64,000 bases of DNA from RGIG995 sp045543655 (GCA_045543655.1 JAZPXN010000015.1:25246-89245); one strand, 5' to 3'. Positions 44,178-52,946 are shown, numbered from the stretch's first letter. Numbers and translations: made by a program. Notes: generated by a model from the letters alone, not told the origin.

Positions 44178-45674
44178 ATGATTACAGGCGAACTGAAAAA
44201 TAGAATTGACGGCTTGTGGGATATTTTTGCTGCAGGTGGTTTGGTAAACCCCTTGGATGTGATCGAGCAGATCACATACTTAATGTTTATTCACGATCTG
44301 GATACCACCGACAATCTTCGTGCCAAGGAGAGCGCTATGCTGGGTCTGCCCTTCAAGAGCATTTTCGCCGACGAGGTGCAGGTGGGTGATCGAAAGATCG
44401 ACGGCAAGCAGCTGAAATGGTCCGTGTTCCACGATTTCGACGCAGGTAGAATGTATTCTGTCATGCAAGAGTGGGTTTTCCCCTTTATCAAGAACTTGGG
44501 CGGCGGCAAGGATAGTGCCTATTCCAAGTACATGGGCGATGCCATCTTCAAGCTGCCTACTCCGCTGCTGCTGAGCAAGGTGGTGGATAGCCTGGATCAG
44601 ATCTATGACCAAATGGAAAAGGTGAAGGATAGCGACATCCGCGGCGATGTCTATGAATACCTGCTCTCTAAGATCGCCCAGTCCGGTCTGAACGGCCAGT
44701 TCCGTACCCCTCGCCACATTATCAAGATGATGGTAGAGCTGATGCAGCCGCAGCCCCAGTTTACCATCTGCGACCCCGCTTGCGGTACTGCCGGCTTTTT
44801 GGTTGCCTCGGAAGAGTATCTGATGGCTAACCACAAGAAGGAGATTTTCTTCGACCGGGTAAAGAAGGATCACTTCCTGAACCATATGTTCTTCGGCTAC
44901 GATATGGACCGCACTATGCTGCGCATCGGCGCTATGAATATGATGACCCACGGTGTGGACAGCCCCTTTATCGAGTACCGGGACAGCCTGTCCGATCAGA
45001 ATCTGGATAAGGAAAAGTTTGATCTGATCCTTGCCAATCCTCCTTTCAAGGGAAGCTTGGATGCGGATACGGTGTCCGCTGACCTGCTGAAGGTCTGCAA
45101 GACCAAGAAGACGGAGCTGCTGTTCCTGGCGCTGTTTTTGCGGATGCTGAAGACCGGCGGCCGCTGCGCTTGTATCGTTCCCGACGGTGTCCTATTTGGC
45201 TCTTCTACTGCCCACAAGGCCATCCGCAAGGAACTGGTGGAGGGCAACCGGCTGGAGGCTGTGATCTCCATGCCCAGCGGCGTGTTCAAGCCCTACGCAG
45301 GCGTGTCCACCGGTATTCTGATCTTCACCAAGACCGGCCACGGCGGCACGGACAATGTTTGGTTCTATGATATGACCGCCGATGGTTTTAGCCTGGACGA
45401 TAAGCGCACCGAGGTCAAGGACAACGATATCCCCGACATCATCGCCCGGTTTAAGACTCTGGAAGCCGAAGCCGACCGCCAAAGGACGGAGAAATCTTTC
45501 TTCGTGCACAAGGACGAGATCGTGGAAAACGGCTATGACCTGTCCATCAACAAGTACAAGAAGACTGAGTATGTGGCCACGGAGTACCCCTCTACCGCCG
45601 AGATCCTCACCGACCTGCACGAACTGGAAATGCAGATCACCGCATGCCTGGCAGAACTGGAGGGGATGCTGTGA
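44178..45674 (+). CDS. hsdM: type I restriction-modification DNA methyltransferase subunit
   Basis: N6-adenine methyltransferase subunit of a type I RM complex. The 498-residue product has an N-terminal helical HsdM_N domain, the SAM motif DPACGTAGF at 199-207 and the catalytic NPPF at 287-290, with a C-terminal helical tail that contacts HsdS. The ATG at 44178 lies 2 nt after fic and the stop overlaps hsdS (TGATG), so all are coupled. Confidence 0.96.
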   Translation: MITGELKNRIDGLWDIFAAGGLVNPLDVIEQITYLMFIHDLDTTDNLRAKESAMLGLPFKSIFADEVQVGDRKIDGKQLKWSVFHDFDAGRMYSVMQEWVFPFIKNLGGGKDSAYSKYMGDAIFKLPTPLLLSKVVDSLDQIYDQMEKVKDSDIRGDVYEYLLSKIAQSGLNGQFRTPRHIIKMMVELMQPQPQFTICDPACGTAGFLVASEEYLMANHKKEIFFDRVKKDHFLNHMFFGYDMDRTMLRIGAMNMMTHGVDSPFIEYRDSLSDQNLDKEKFDLILANPPFKGSLDADTVSADLLKVCKTKKTELLFLALFLRMLKTGGRCACIVPDGVLFGSSTAHKAIRKELVEGNRLEAVISMPSGVFKPYAGVSTGILIFTKTGHGGTDNVWFYDMTADGFSLDDKRTEVKDNDIPDIIARFKTLEAEADRQRTEKSFFVHKDEIVENGYDLSINKYKKTEYVATEYPSTAEILTDLHELEMQITACLAELEGML

Positions 45675-46780
45675 TGGCAATCTTTACAGATGTATTTGAA
45701 GATGTGACTAAGCAAGGTCGCAAAATTCCTACAAGCGATTACCACGAAACAGGAGTGCATCCTATTATCGATCAAGGTCAAAGTGCAATTGCAGGCTATA
45801 CGGATGAAACAGATGGCCTGTTTACAGATGTTCCAGCGATTATCTTTGGAGACCATACTAGGGTATTGAAATATGTAGATACTCCATGTTTTCTTGGTGC
45901 AGATGGCGTAAAACTCTTAAAGACAAAGATTGCAAACCCTAACTATAAGTATTTGTATTATGTGCTTTCCAATGCCAATATTCCAAATACGGGATATAAT
46001 CGTCACTTCAAGTGGCTGAAAGAAGTGAATATTCCGCTTCCTAATGTAGATGAACAACAGAAAATCGTGGATACATTAGATAAAATCGGCGAACTGATTG
46101 CCCTGCGGAAAGAGCAGCTTGCAAAGCTGGATCAGTTGGTCAAATCCCGATTTATCGAACTGTTTGGCGACCCAGTACAGAATCCAATGGGGTGGAAAAT
46201 CGAAACATTGAAAAAAGCCACCACAAAAATCGGCTCAGGTGCAACCCCTAAAGGTGGAAAAGAAAGTTATCAAACCGAAGGTATTACTCTAATTCGCAGC
46301 ATGAATGTACATGATGGTCGGTTTGAGTATAAAGACTTGGCACATATTACAGACGAGCAGGCAAAACAACTTGAAAATGTCACTGTTGAAGAAAACGATG
46401 TTTTCATTAACATTACTGGTGCTTCTGTTGCTCGGTCGTGCATTGTTCCCAAGCATATTTTACCTGCTAGAGTGAACCAGCATGTAGCTATTATCCGTTG
46501 CATTACATCAATGTTAAATCCCGTATTCGCAAATCAAATGTTTTTGAATGCGAGTTTCAAGGGACAACTGTTGGATATTGGTGAATCGGGTGGTGCTACT
46601 CGACAAGCAATTACTAAACAGCAACTGGAAACTATAACGGTTATTCTGCCACCGATTGAACTGCAAGAGCAGTTTGCAGCCTTCGTCGAACAGACCGACA
46701 AATCAAAATTGGCAATCCAGCAGAGCCTCGACAAACTGGAATTGCTGAAAAAATCCCTAATGCAGGAATACCTTGGGTAA
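45674..46780 (+). CDS. hsdS: type I restriction-modification specificity subunit
   Basis: HsdS determines the bipartite target sequence. The 368-residue product shows two target-recognition domains (about 1-125 and 175-320), each followed by the conserved coiled-coil region (LPNVDEQQKIVDTLDKIGEL and LPPIELQEQFAAFVEQTDKS). The first recognition domain is AT-rich in codon use compared with hsdM, as expected for exchangeable domains. Start overlaps the hsdM stop by one base. Confidence 0.92.
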   Translation: MAIFTDVFEDVTKQGRKIPTSDYHETGVHPIIDQGQSAIAGYTDETDGLFTDVPAIIFGDHTRVLKYVDTPCFLGADGVKLLKTKIANPNYKYLYYVLSNANIPNTGYNRHFKWLKEVNIPLPNVDEQQKIVDTLDKIGELIALRKEQLAKLDQLVKSRFIELFGDPVQNPMGWKIETLKKATTKIGSGATPKGGKESYQTEGITLIRSMNVHDGRFEYKDLAHITDEQAKQLENVTVEENDVFINITGASVARSCIVPKHILPARVNQHVAIIRCITSMLNPVFANQMFLNASFKGQLLDIGESGGATRQAITKQQLETITVILPPIELQEQFAAFVEQTDKSKLAIQQSLDKLELLKKSLMQEYLG

Positions 46781-46813
46781 AAGAGAAAACAGAATTGTGG
46801 TGAAAGATAGAGA

Positions 46814-47695
46814 ATGAAAAACACAGGAAAAGATCTTGAAATAATCACACAGAAAATTTATCAAGCAATCGTAGATGGCGATTATCAAGATACAGGTTTT
46901 CGCAATATCCAAGTACAGCACAATGTTGTGTTACCGGGGAAAAGCGGAAATACCCACCAAATCGATGTGTACTGGGAATTTGAATTTGCAGGTTTAGTAT
47001 ATAAGACCATTATTGAAGTAAAGGATTGGAACAGTCCTGTGCCGCAAACACTTCTTCATTCGTTCAAGGCGGTAATAGATGATATTCCGGGTACTGTAAA
47101 AGGCATTTTTGTTTCTCGTAGCGGATTCCAAAGTGGTGCAAAAGTTTATGCTGATGCTCACGAAATACATTTGGTTCAAATTTCAAAAGAGTCTGATGAT
47201 ACAAAAATATCTGTTCTAATTACGAATACAACCACGCATTATACAAAGACAGCTATGGTAGTTGAAGAAGAATGGTATCAAGCTCAACCGGTGCCTATGG
47301 AGGAACTGGAGAGTATAATCGCCGAAGTTGACTGCGTAGATACAAAATTAATTAATCCGCGCGGAGAAAAAGTGTCTTTATTTGAATTGATGTGCATGGA
47401 TGCGGTCCCATATTATGATGCACCAGAGGGGGAACGGCATGCTGTTGAGAGGACATTATACGGTGATTGGTATTGGATTTCCGAAGAGAGCGGACAAAAG
47501 ATTAAGATAAACGAGTATAGCTTTGAGTGTTGTAATACCTGCGTATCTTCTATGCTCTATTTAACCATCCCCAATTTCCCTACATACTGTATTACAAATC
47601 TTTTCACCAAGGAACAACAGCGTTACTATTTATCTCCGCAGAAAACTGCAATTAAGCTTCAAGGATGCCGTCGGTTGCCAACAATATATTTGTAA
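46814..47695 (+). CDS. Mrr-like PD-(D/E)xK nuclease-domain protein
   Basis: A 293-residue protein whose first 140 residues match the restriction-endonuclease fold: QIDVYWEF with D51, then TIIEVKDW with E68 and K70, and a helix PVPQTLLHSFKAVIDD; strand GIFVSRSGFQSGA follows. The C-terminal half (Cys-containing, residues 150-293) is not recognised. It has codon use as AT-rich as hsdS. Lying inside a type I operon between hsdS and hsdR, it could be an extra restriction activity or a modification-dependent nuclease. Confidence 0.75.
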   Translation: MKNTGKDLEIITQKIYQAIVDGDYQDTGFRNIQVQHNVVLPGKSGNTHQIDVYWEFEFAGLVYKTIIEVKDWNSPVPQTLLHSFKAVIDDIPGTVKGIFVSRSGFQSGAKVYADAHEIHLVQISKESDDTKISVLITNTTTHYTKTAMVVEEEWYQAQPVPMEELESIIAEVDCVDTKLINPRGEKVSLFELMCMDAVPYYDAPEGERHAVERTLYGDWYWISEESGQKIKINEYSFECCNTCVSSMLYLTIPNFPTYCITNLFTKEQQRYYLSPQKTAIKLQGCRRLPTIYL

Positions 47696-47729
47696 AAACA
47701 GAATTTTTTGTCTCTTGTGGGAGTGTTAG

Positions 47730-48401
47730 ATGAAAACAATACTGATAGTTCAAGCACATGTGTATGCAGAAGAACAATTACAAGATGAACTGTTGGATGA
47801 GAAACTTGGCGACGATATAGATTCGTGTGGCATTATTGGACCGGAAACCATTTTGCCTCTTCGCCAAAATAGAAACCCCAAAGTACTGTTCGAATATACG
47901 GGTACGACAACGGTACGAGATGTGGTTGATGTAGTCTATGACACATTTGGATATACTGAGCAAGATACCGTTGTATTACCTCGGATTGCCTTTTTGTGTG
48001 GTGACATACGATATTGGATTGATGATATTGATGCTAATTTTGAGAACCTTGTAGAGAAATATTTGGATTCTCAAAAGACGGGAGAAATTCATGTTGCTGC
48101 CTATGTTTCCGGAAATGCAGGAAGGATTTGCGAAGAAGATGGCATTCGATATTTTATGAATTCTAGAGAACGCGGCAAGCACCATGAACCACATATTCAT
48201 TTACTCGCGCTAGATTCTTGTGAGGAAGCAGTAATTATCATCAAAACTCGTGAAGTCATTGGCGATTTTCCAAGAAAATTAATCAAAAAAGCCAGAAAGA
48301 AAGTTGAGCAAAACGAACGGTTCTTTTTGGAACAATGGAATGTACTAACGGATGGCTTGAAAGTAGATATCAATCGTTACTTTGGACTTATTAATTACTA
48401 A
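47730..48401 (+). CDS. protein with a DUF4160-like C-terminal region
   Basis: A 223-residue protein. The N-terminal half (to about 125) is acidic and unrecognised. Residues 135-223, including MNSRERGKHHEPHIHLLALD and VIIIKTREVIGDFP, resemble DUF4160, a small domain common beside toxin-antitoxin and defence genes. The His-rich loop is well conserved with that family. It is 13 nt from hsdR. No function is assigned. Confidence 0.55.
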   Translation: MKTILIVQAHVYAEEQLQDELLDEKLGDDIDSCGIIGPETILPLRQNRNPKVLFEYTGTTTVRDVVDVVYDTFGYTEQDTVVLPRIAFLCGDIRYWIDDIDANFENLVEKYLDSQKTGEIHVAAYVSGNAGRICEEDGIRYFMNSRERGKHHEPHIHLLALDSCEEAVIIIKTREVIGDFPRKLIKKARKKVEQNERFFLEQWNVLTDGLKVDINRYFGLINY

Positions 48402-48414
48402 TGAGGTGACAATT

Positions 48415-51400
48415 ATGTCCAACTTCAAATTCCTACTCTCTGAGCCGGGGTTTGCATCCTTTGCGGATGTGGCCATTGCGGCGGAGAAGATCTTACATAT
48501 TGACCCGGCGGCATGTATCCTCAATTGCCGGCGGTCGATGGAGTTTGCCGTGAAGTGGATGTATTCCGTGGATAAGGAACTGGAAATGCCCTATCAGGAC
48601 AACCTCCAGAGCCTGATGTCCCGGGAGGAATTCCGTGCCATCGTGGGCAATGACCTATGGCAGCGGATGGACTTTATTCGCAAGAAGGGTAATACCGCCG
48701 CCCACAATACTGGCAAAATCACAGAAGCTGTGGCCATGCTCTGCCTAGAGAATCTGCACATCTTCCTGGACTTCGTGGCCTACTGCTATGCGGACGAGTA
48801 CATGGAGAACAAGTTTGATGCTGCGCTTGTGCCCGCCGGTGTTCCCGTTGCGCCTGCGCCTGCTGTGCCGGATGTGGATCTGACAGCACTGATTGAAGAG
48901 AACAAGAAGCTGAAAGAACAGCTGACTGCCCGTCGTGAGGAACAGCAGCAGACCTATGTGCCCAAGCCTTTGGACATCTCCGAATACGAGACTCGGAAGT
49001 TCTACATCGATGCCATGCTGGAAGATGCCGGCTGGATAGAGGGCAAGGACTGGATCAACGAGGTAGAGCTGCCCGGTATGCCCAACAAGAGCGAGGTTGG
49101 CTTTGCGGACTATGTTCTCTATGACGATACCCACAAGCCGCTTGCCATCATCGAAGCCAAGCGCACCTGCGTGGATGTTTCCAAGGGCCGTCAGCAGGCG
49201 GAACTGTATGCGGACATTCTGGAAAAGAAATACAAGCGCCGCCCGGCCATCTTCCTGACCAACGGCTTTGAAACCCACATTATTGACGGACAGTACCCGG
49301 AGCGCAAGTGCGCCACTATCTATTCCAAACGGGATTTGGAGAAGATGTTTAACCTGCGCACTATGCGGGTATCCCTCAAAAATGTGATGGTAAAAAAGAA
49401 TATTGCAGGCCGTTACTACCAGGAGGGTGCGATCAAGGCCGTCTGTGATGCCTTGGATAAGAAGAACCGCCGCAAGGCGCTGCTGGTCATGGCTACCGGC
49501 TCCGGCAAGACCCGGACAGTCATTGCTCTGTGCGATGTGCTGCTGCAGCACGGCTGGGTAAAGAATATTCTCTTCCTTGCTGACCGCAACTCCCTGGTCA
49601 CCCAGGCAAAGCGCAGCTTCGTCAACTTGCTGCCCGACCTCTCCTGTACGAATCTGTGCGAAGAAAAGGACAACTATACCGCCCACTGCGTTTTCTCCAC
49701 CTATCAGACCATGATACACTGCATTGACAACGTCAAGGACGAGCAGGGCAAGCTGTTCACCTGCGGCCATTTTGATCTGGTGATCTGCGACGAAGCTCAC
49801 CGGTCTATCTACAACAAGTACAGGGATATCTTCAATTATTTCGATGCACCGCTGGTTGGTTTGACCGCAACACCCAAGGATGAGATTGATAAGAATACCT
49901 ATGAGGTCTTTGAACTGGAAAACGGTGTGCCGACCTATGGCTACGAACTGGCCCAGGCGGTCAAGGATGGCTACTTGGTGGACTTTATGTCTGTGGAGAC
50001 CAAGCTGAAATTCATCGAGCAAGGCATTGCTTATGACGAATTGAGCGAGGCCGACCGTGAAGCCTATGAAGCCACTTTTGAGGACGAGAATGGCGAGTTG
50101 CCGGAGAAGATTGTATCCTCTGCACTGAACGAGTGGGTCTTCAATGAGGATACCATTCGGCAGGTACTGCACATTCTGATGACGGAAGGCATCAAGATCG
50201 ACTACGGTCAGAAACTGGGCAAGACCATTATCTTTGCCAAGAACCACAGCCATGCGGAGAAGATCTACGAGGTATTCAACAAGGAATATCCCCATTTGCC
50301 CGGCTTTGCCAAGGTGATTGATAACAAGATCAACTATGCACAGAGCCTGATTGACGAGTTCTCCGATCCCAAGAAGCTGCCGCAAATCGCTATATCCGTG
50401 GATATGCTGGATACCGGTATTGATGTGCCGGAGTGCTTGAATCTGGTCTTCTTCAAGAAGGTCATGAGTAAAGCGAAGTTCTGGCAGATGATCGGTCGTG
50501 GCACTCGTCTGTGCCCCGGTTTGCGGGACGGCGCGGATAAGGATAAGTTCTACATCTTTGACTTCTGCGGAAACTTTGAGTTTTTCCGTATGAACAACGG
50601 CAAGCCTACGGCTCTGCAGATCGCACTGCAAGGCGCTATCTTTAGCTTGAAGGCGCAGATCGCCTATAAGCTGCAGGACATTGCCTATCAGACACCGGAG
50701 CTGATTGCATTCCGCAAGACTTTGGTGGACGATATGGTTCGCAAGGTGCAGGAGCTGAACAAGGAAAACTTTGCGGTTCGTCAGCACCTCAAGTTTGTGG
50801 AACTGTATTCCAACCCGGATAATTACACTGCGCTGACCTATGAGAACACCCTGCAGATGCGGGATGAATTGGCTCCGCTGATCACACCGGATGCGGATGA
50901 TGCCAAGGCGGTGCGGTTCGATGCACTGATGTATGGCATCGAACTAGCTTATCTCATGGGTAAGAAGTATGCCAAGGCAAGAACTGATCTCTTCAAAAAG
51001 GTCAGCGGCATTGCTTCTGTTGCCAACATTCCGGAGATTATGGTGCAGAGTGAACTGATCAACAAGATCCTGCATACGGATTATCTGGAAACTGCCGGTA
51101 TCAATGAGTTTGAGCATATCCGAGAGAACCTGCGTGACCTCATCAAGTACATTCCCACAGGCAGAATGACCTACATCACAAACTTTGCCGATGAGTTGCT
51201 TTCTACCGAGTGGAACGAGTCCGAACTGGAAAATGACGATCTGAAGAACTACAAGATGAAAGCAGAGTTCTACATTCGGCAGAATCAAGACAATGCGGTT
51301 GTCGCCAAGCTGAAGACTAACCAGCCGCTGACAAGCGCGGATGTGAAGGTGCTGGAGGGTATTCTGTGGAGCGAGGTCGGCACTAAGCAGGACTACGAAA

Positions 51401-51705
51401 ACGAGTACGGCAGCAAGCCTTTGGGTGAGTTTGTCCGTGAGATCGTGGGTCTGGATATGAATGCTGCCAAGGAAGCCTTTGCAGAGTTCTTGAATGACAC
51501 TTCTCTTGATAGCAATCAGATCTACTTTGTGAACCAAATCGTGGAATATATCGTCCACAATGGACTTATGAAGGATCTGTCTGTGCTACAGGATGCACCT
51601 TTCACTGATAACGGCAGCGTGGTTGAAGTGTTTACTGACCTGACGGTTTGGCTTGGTATTAAGCGTGTCATCGATCGGATTAATGCCAACGCAATTGCAG
51701 CGTAA
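48415..51705 (+). CDS. hsdR: type I restriction endonuclease subunit R (EcoEI-type)
   Basis: The translocase/nuclease of the RM complex. The 1096-residue product begins with a DUF4145-like helical domain (about 10-125), a low-complexity Pro/Ala/Val linker, then the HSDR_N nuclease (GFADYVLYDD, IIEAKRT, about 225-248), the SF2 motor with Walker A MATGSGKT near 359-366, CDEAH near 459, ITATP-like GLTATP, and QMIGRGTRLCPG motif VI, and a C-terminal EcoEI_R_C region. It is the last gene of the operon. Translation start at 48415 follows GAGGTGA. Confidence 0.95.
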   Translation: MSNFKFLLSEPGFASFADVAIAAEKILHIDPAACILNCRRSMEFAVKWMYSVDKELEMPYQDNLQSLMSREEFRAIVGNDLWQRMDFIRKKGNTAAHNTGKITEAVAMLCLENLHIFLDFVAYCYADEYMENKFDAALVPAGVPVAPAPAVPDVDLTALIEENKKLKEQLTARREEQQQTYVPKPLDISEYETRKFYIDAMLEDAGWIEGKDWINEVELPGMPNKSEVGFADYVLYDDTHKPLAIIEAKRTCVDVSKGRQQAELYADILEKKYKRRPAIFLTNGFETHIIDGQYPERKCATIYSKRDLEKMFNLRTMRVSLKNVMVKKNIAGRYYQEGAIKAVCDALDKKNRRKALLVMATGSGKTRTVIALCDVLLQHGWVKNILFLADRNSLVTQAKRSFVNLLPDLSCTNLCEEKDNYTAHCVFSTYQTMIHCIDNVKDEQGKLFTCGHFDLVICDEAHRSIYNKYRDIFNYFDAPLVGLTATPKDEIDKNTYEVFELENGVPTYGYELAQAVKDGYLVDFMSVETKLKFIEQGIAYDELSEADREAYEATFEDENGELPEKIVSSALNEWVFNEDTIRQVLHILMTEGIKIDYGQKLGKTIIFAKNHSHAEKIYEVFNKEYPHLPGFAKVIDNKINYAQSLIDEFSDPKKLPQIAISVDMLDTGIDVPECLNLVFFKKVMSKAKFWQMIGRGTRLCPGLRDGADKDKFYIFDFCGNFEFFRMNNGKPTALQIALQGAIFSLKAQIAYKLQDIAYQTPELIAFRKTLVDDMVRKVQELNKENFAVRQHLKFVELYSNPDNYTALTYENTLQMRDELAPLITPDADDAKAVRFDALMYGIELAYLMGKKYAKARTDLFKKVSGIASVANIPEIMVQSELINKILHTDYLETAGINEFEHIRENLRDLIKYIPTGRMTYITNFADELLSTEWNESELENDDLKNYKMKAEFYIRQNQDNAVVAKLKTNQPLTSADVKVLEGILWSEVGTKQDYENEYGSKPLGEFVREIVGLDMNAAKEAFAEFLNDTSLDSNQIYFVNQIVEYIVHNGLMKDLSVLQDAPFTDNGSVVEVFTDLTVWLGIKRVIDRINANAIAA

Positions 51706-51723
51706 AAGATCTAATAACAAATC

Positions 51724-51769
51724 AATCCGGAAAAATGGAGATCATGTTCTGCCTCTATTTTTCCGGATT
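51724..51769 (+). terminator. stem-loop after hsdR
   Basis: AATCCGGAAAAAT (51724-51736) and its exact complement (51757-51769) around 20 nt that can pair in part (GGAG/CTCT). No clear T-run, so termination is only likely. Confidence 0.5.
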
Positions 51770-51785
51770 TGGTTATACTATGATT

Positions 51786-51899
51786 ATGCAACACAGCAAG
51801 ATTGATAAAAGACGAGCTTGGAACCTTGCGTATTTAGAAGGAAAACAACGTCAAGAAGGCAAAAACACTAAAAATCGACACCAAATTTATAAAATTTAG
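51786..51899 (+). CDS. possible small basic protein (37 aa)
   Basis: A frame of 37 codons starting ATG at 51786 and ending TAG encodes a Lys/Arg/Gln-rich peptide (KIDKRRAWNLAYLEG start). There is no convincing ribosome site. It lies between hsdR and the displaced spoVAC end. It may be a degraded fragment. Confidence 0.25.
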   Translation: MQHSKIDKRRAWNLAYLEGKQRQEGKNTKNRHQIYKI

Positions 51900-51919
51900 T
51901 CCTAATAGAACACGAAGTA

Positions 51920-52063
51920 ATGGGTCCTAAGTTGACACAAGCAGAAGGATTTATTCTTGGCGTCGGCGCAAAGATGTTTACGATCGCAGGACCTGTGATC
52001 GTGTATGGCGTGCCCGCCAGCGTGGTGTATGGATTGATTTATTGGATCACCACATTGTTTTGA
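51920..52063 (+). pseudogene. displaced original 3' end of spoVAC
   Basis: From about 51938 the frame reads QAEGFILGVGAKMFTIAG, then PVIVYGVPASVVYGLIYW to a TGA at 52061-52063. This is the conserved SpoVAC C-terminus and corresponds residue by residue to the last 40 residues of the spoVAC gene at 41.9-42.3 kb, with clearly diverged codons. An ATG at 51920 is in frame but has no ribosome site. It marks the far edge of the inserted island. Confidence 0.85.
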
Positions 52064-52068
52064 TTGTA

Positions 52069-52110
52069 GGGGAGGCGTTTCGCCTCCCACGGGACGGGAA
52101 ACCCGTCCCC
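52069..52110. repeat. double GC hairpin of the GTAGGG type after a stop codon
   Basis: GGGAGGCG-TTT-CGCCTCCC and GGGACGGG-AAA-CCCGTCCC stand side by side directly behind the spoVAC remnant stop, flanked by GTAGG. A related hairpin lies at 62938-62964. Confidence 0.65.
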
Positions 52111-52114
52111 TGCG

Positions 52115-52150
52115 AAAAAAGGCTTGACCAATTCGGTCAAGCCTTTTGTT
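52115..52150. terminator. bidirectional terminator, copy 1
   Basis: AAAAGGCTTGACC, 5-nt loop, GGTCAAGCCTTTT; nearly identical to the one at 54565. It serves the spoVAC remnant on one side and the zinc-ribbon gene on the other. Confidence 0.85.
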
Positions 52151-52153
52151 CGG

Positions 52154-52759
52154 TTAAGATTTAAATTTTCCGCACTTTTTGCATTGTCCGTAGTTCAAAC
52201 TATTATGTGTACCGCAATTTTGGCATGTCCACATACCATCGGGAGCAGGGCCATGATTAACATATTGTACTGCATTAGGCTTGGGAGATTGCACAGTTGA
52301 ATTACTTGAAACAATGCCAGCAGTAGGTTGTGTAGAGGTGGGGCCGGTACAGTTTTGTGATGCCTTATATAGGGCAACATTGGCAGAAATAATGGTGTTT
52401 TGCGTGATAGATGCAAGAGCACTAATCAACAAGGCCAGCACATGATATGCACAGTATTCAAAGAATGCATAGAAAGCCCATGTCAATAGCTTGTTAAAAA
52501 ACACTTCCCATTCAGAAGGAAGCTCAATATATTGCTCCATCATATCTCTATATGCTTGTCTAAGTTTCTGTGTCTCAATCATTTCAGCAATCGTAACAAA
52601 GATTCCCAAAACCACAATTATCCAAAAAAGAATTTTACCCCACTTTTCCAGTCGTTCGGACCATCTATGAAGATTGGACACAGTTGCGTTGGTTTTCGTA
52701 CACTCTGATAGGTTTTTGGGAATTTGCGTCTCGTTGTTGCCTGAAAACATGTTTGCCAT
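52154..52759 (-). CDS. membrane protein with C-terminal zinc ribbon
   Basis: A 201-residue protein. It has an N-terminal polar region, a TM segment about 40-62 (ILFWIIVVLGIFVTIAEM), a second hydrophobic stretch about 95-130, a Thr/Ser/Pro-rich linker, and a zinc ribbon WTCQNCGTHNSLNYGQCKKC (two CxxC pairs) at the end. AAGGAGAG precedes the ATG at 52759. Transcripts must read through a terminator in the structured leader, which implies regulation. Function unknown. Confidence 0.7.
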   Translation of the reverse strand: MANMFSGNNETQIPKNLSECTKTNATVSNLHRWSERLEKWGKILFWIIVVLGIFVTIAEMIETQKLRQAYRDMMEQYIELPSEWEVFFNKLLTWAFYAFFEYCAYHVLALLISALASITQNTIISANVALYKASQNCTGPTSTQPTAGIVSSNSTVQSPKPNAVQYVNHGPAPDGMWTCQNCGTHNSLNYGQCKKCGKFKS

Positions 52760-52774
52760 AATTTTTCTCTCCTT

Positions 52775-52806
52775 AAAATAAAAAGTGCGCAGCTGAAGCT
52801 GCGCAC
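52775..52806 (-). terminator. terminator inside the zinc-ribbon gene leader
   Basis: On the minus strand GTGCGCAGC-TTCA-GCTGCGCAC followed by TTTTTATTTT, directly before the AAGGAG ribosome site of the gene. Confidence 0.85.
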
Positions 52807-52941
52807 CGAAAAACGCAACTCCTGCTTGCGCCACACAAGTTTGGTGATCCGCAAAAGGGAAAGCCAAAATAGGAGAATGCGTTTTTACCAAGAGATAAAA
52901 ACACTTTCCCCGTACGGATCAAACTATAAACTTGTGTGGCG
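52775..52941 (-). ncRNA. candidate structured leader RNA / small RNA with pseudoknot potential
   Basis: Transcription from the promoter at 52947-52975 should begin at about 52940, the first base of a 14-bp stem (CGCCACACAAGTTT pairing with AAACTTGTGTGGCG, 52829-52842 and 52928-52941). Inside it nest TGATCCG/CGGATCA and GGGAAAG/CTTTCCC and a small GTTTTTA/TAAAAAC hairpin. A segment inside the stem (TGCGTTTTT complement at 52878-52886, plus AGGAG at 52871-52875) also pairs with one after it (52809-52817 and 52819-52823), forming a pseudoknot or an alternative fold. It ends at an intrinsic terminator. I recognise no known riboswitch or 6S consensus. Confidence 0.65.
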
Positions 52942-52946
52942 AGAAT

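Larger units (their letters stand above)
42190..51937. mobile_element. defence island inserted in the 3' end of spoVAC
   Basis: Limits are approximate. The left edge lies where spoVAC changes to its divergent C-terminus, the right edge just before the displaced original C-terminal coding segment. The content is a TetR regulator, Fic, HsdM, HsdS, an Mrr-like nuclease, a DUF4160-like protein and HsdR. No integrase, transposase or long direct repeat was found; short similarity (AAGACAGAG versus AAGCAGAAG) at the two edges is only suggestive. Insertion by homologous exchange or by a lost or trans-acting recombinase are both open. Confidence 0.6.

Noticed and set aside
48745..50787. Long open frame of 680 codons on the minus strand
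   Set aside because: Antisense to hsdR; no ribosome site and no recognisable domain.
42190..51937. Phage or conjugative element
   Set aside because: No integrase, relaxase, capsid or replication genes lie between the two spoVAC ends.
52775..52941. 6S RNA, SRP RNA or a known riboswitch (purine, T-box, TPP, fluoride, guanidine)
   Set aside because: The conserved boxes of these classes are not visible; the general shape alone is not enough.
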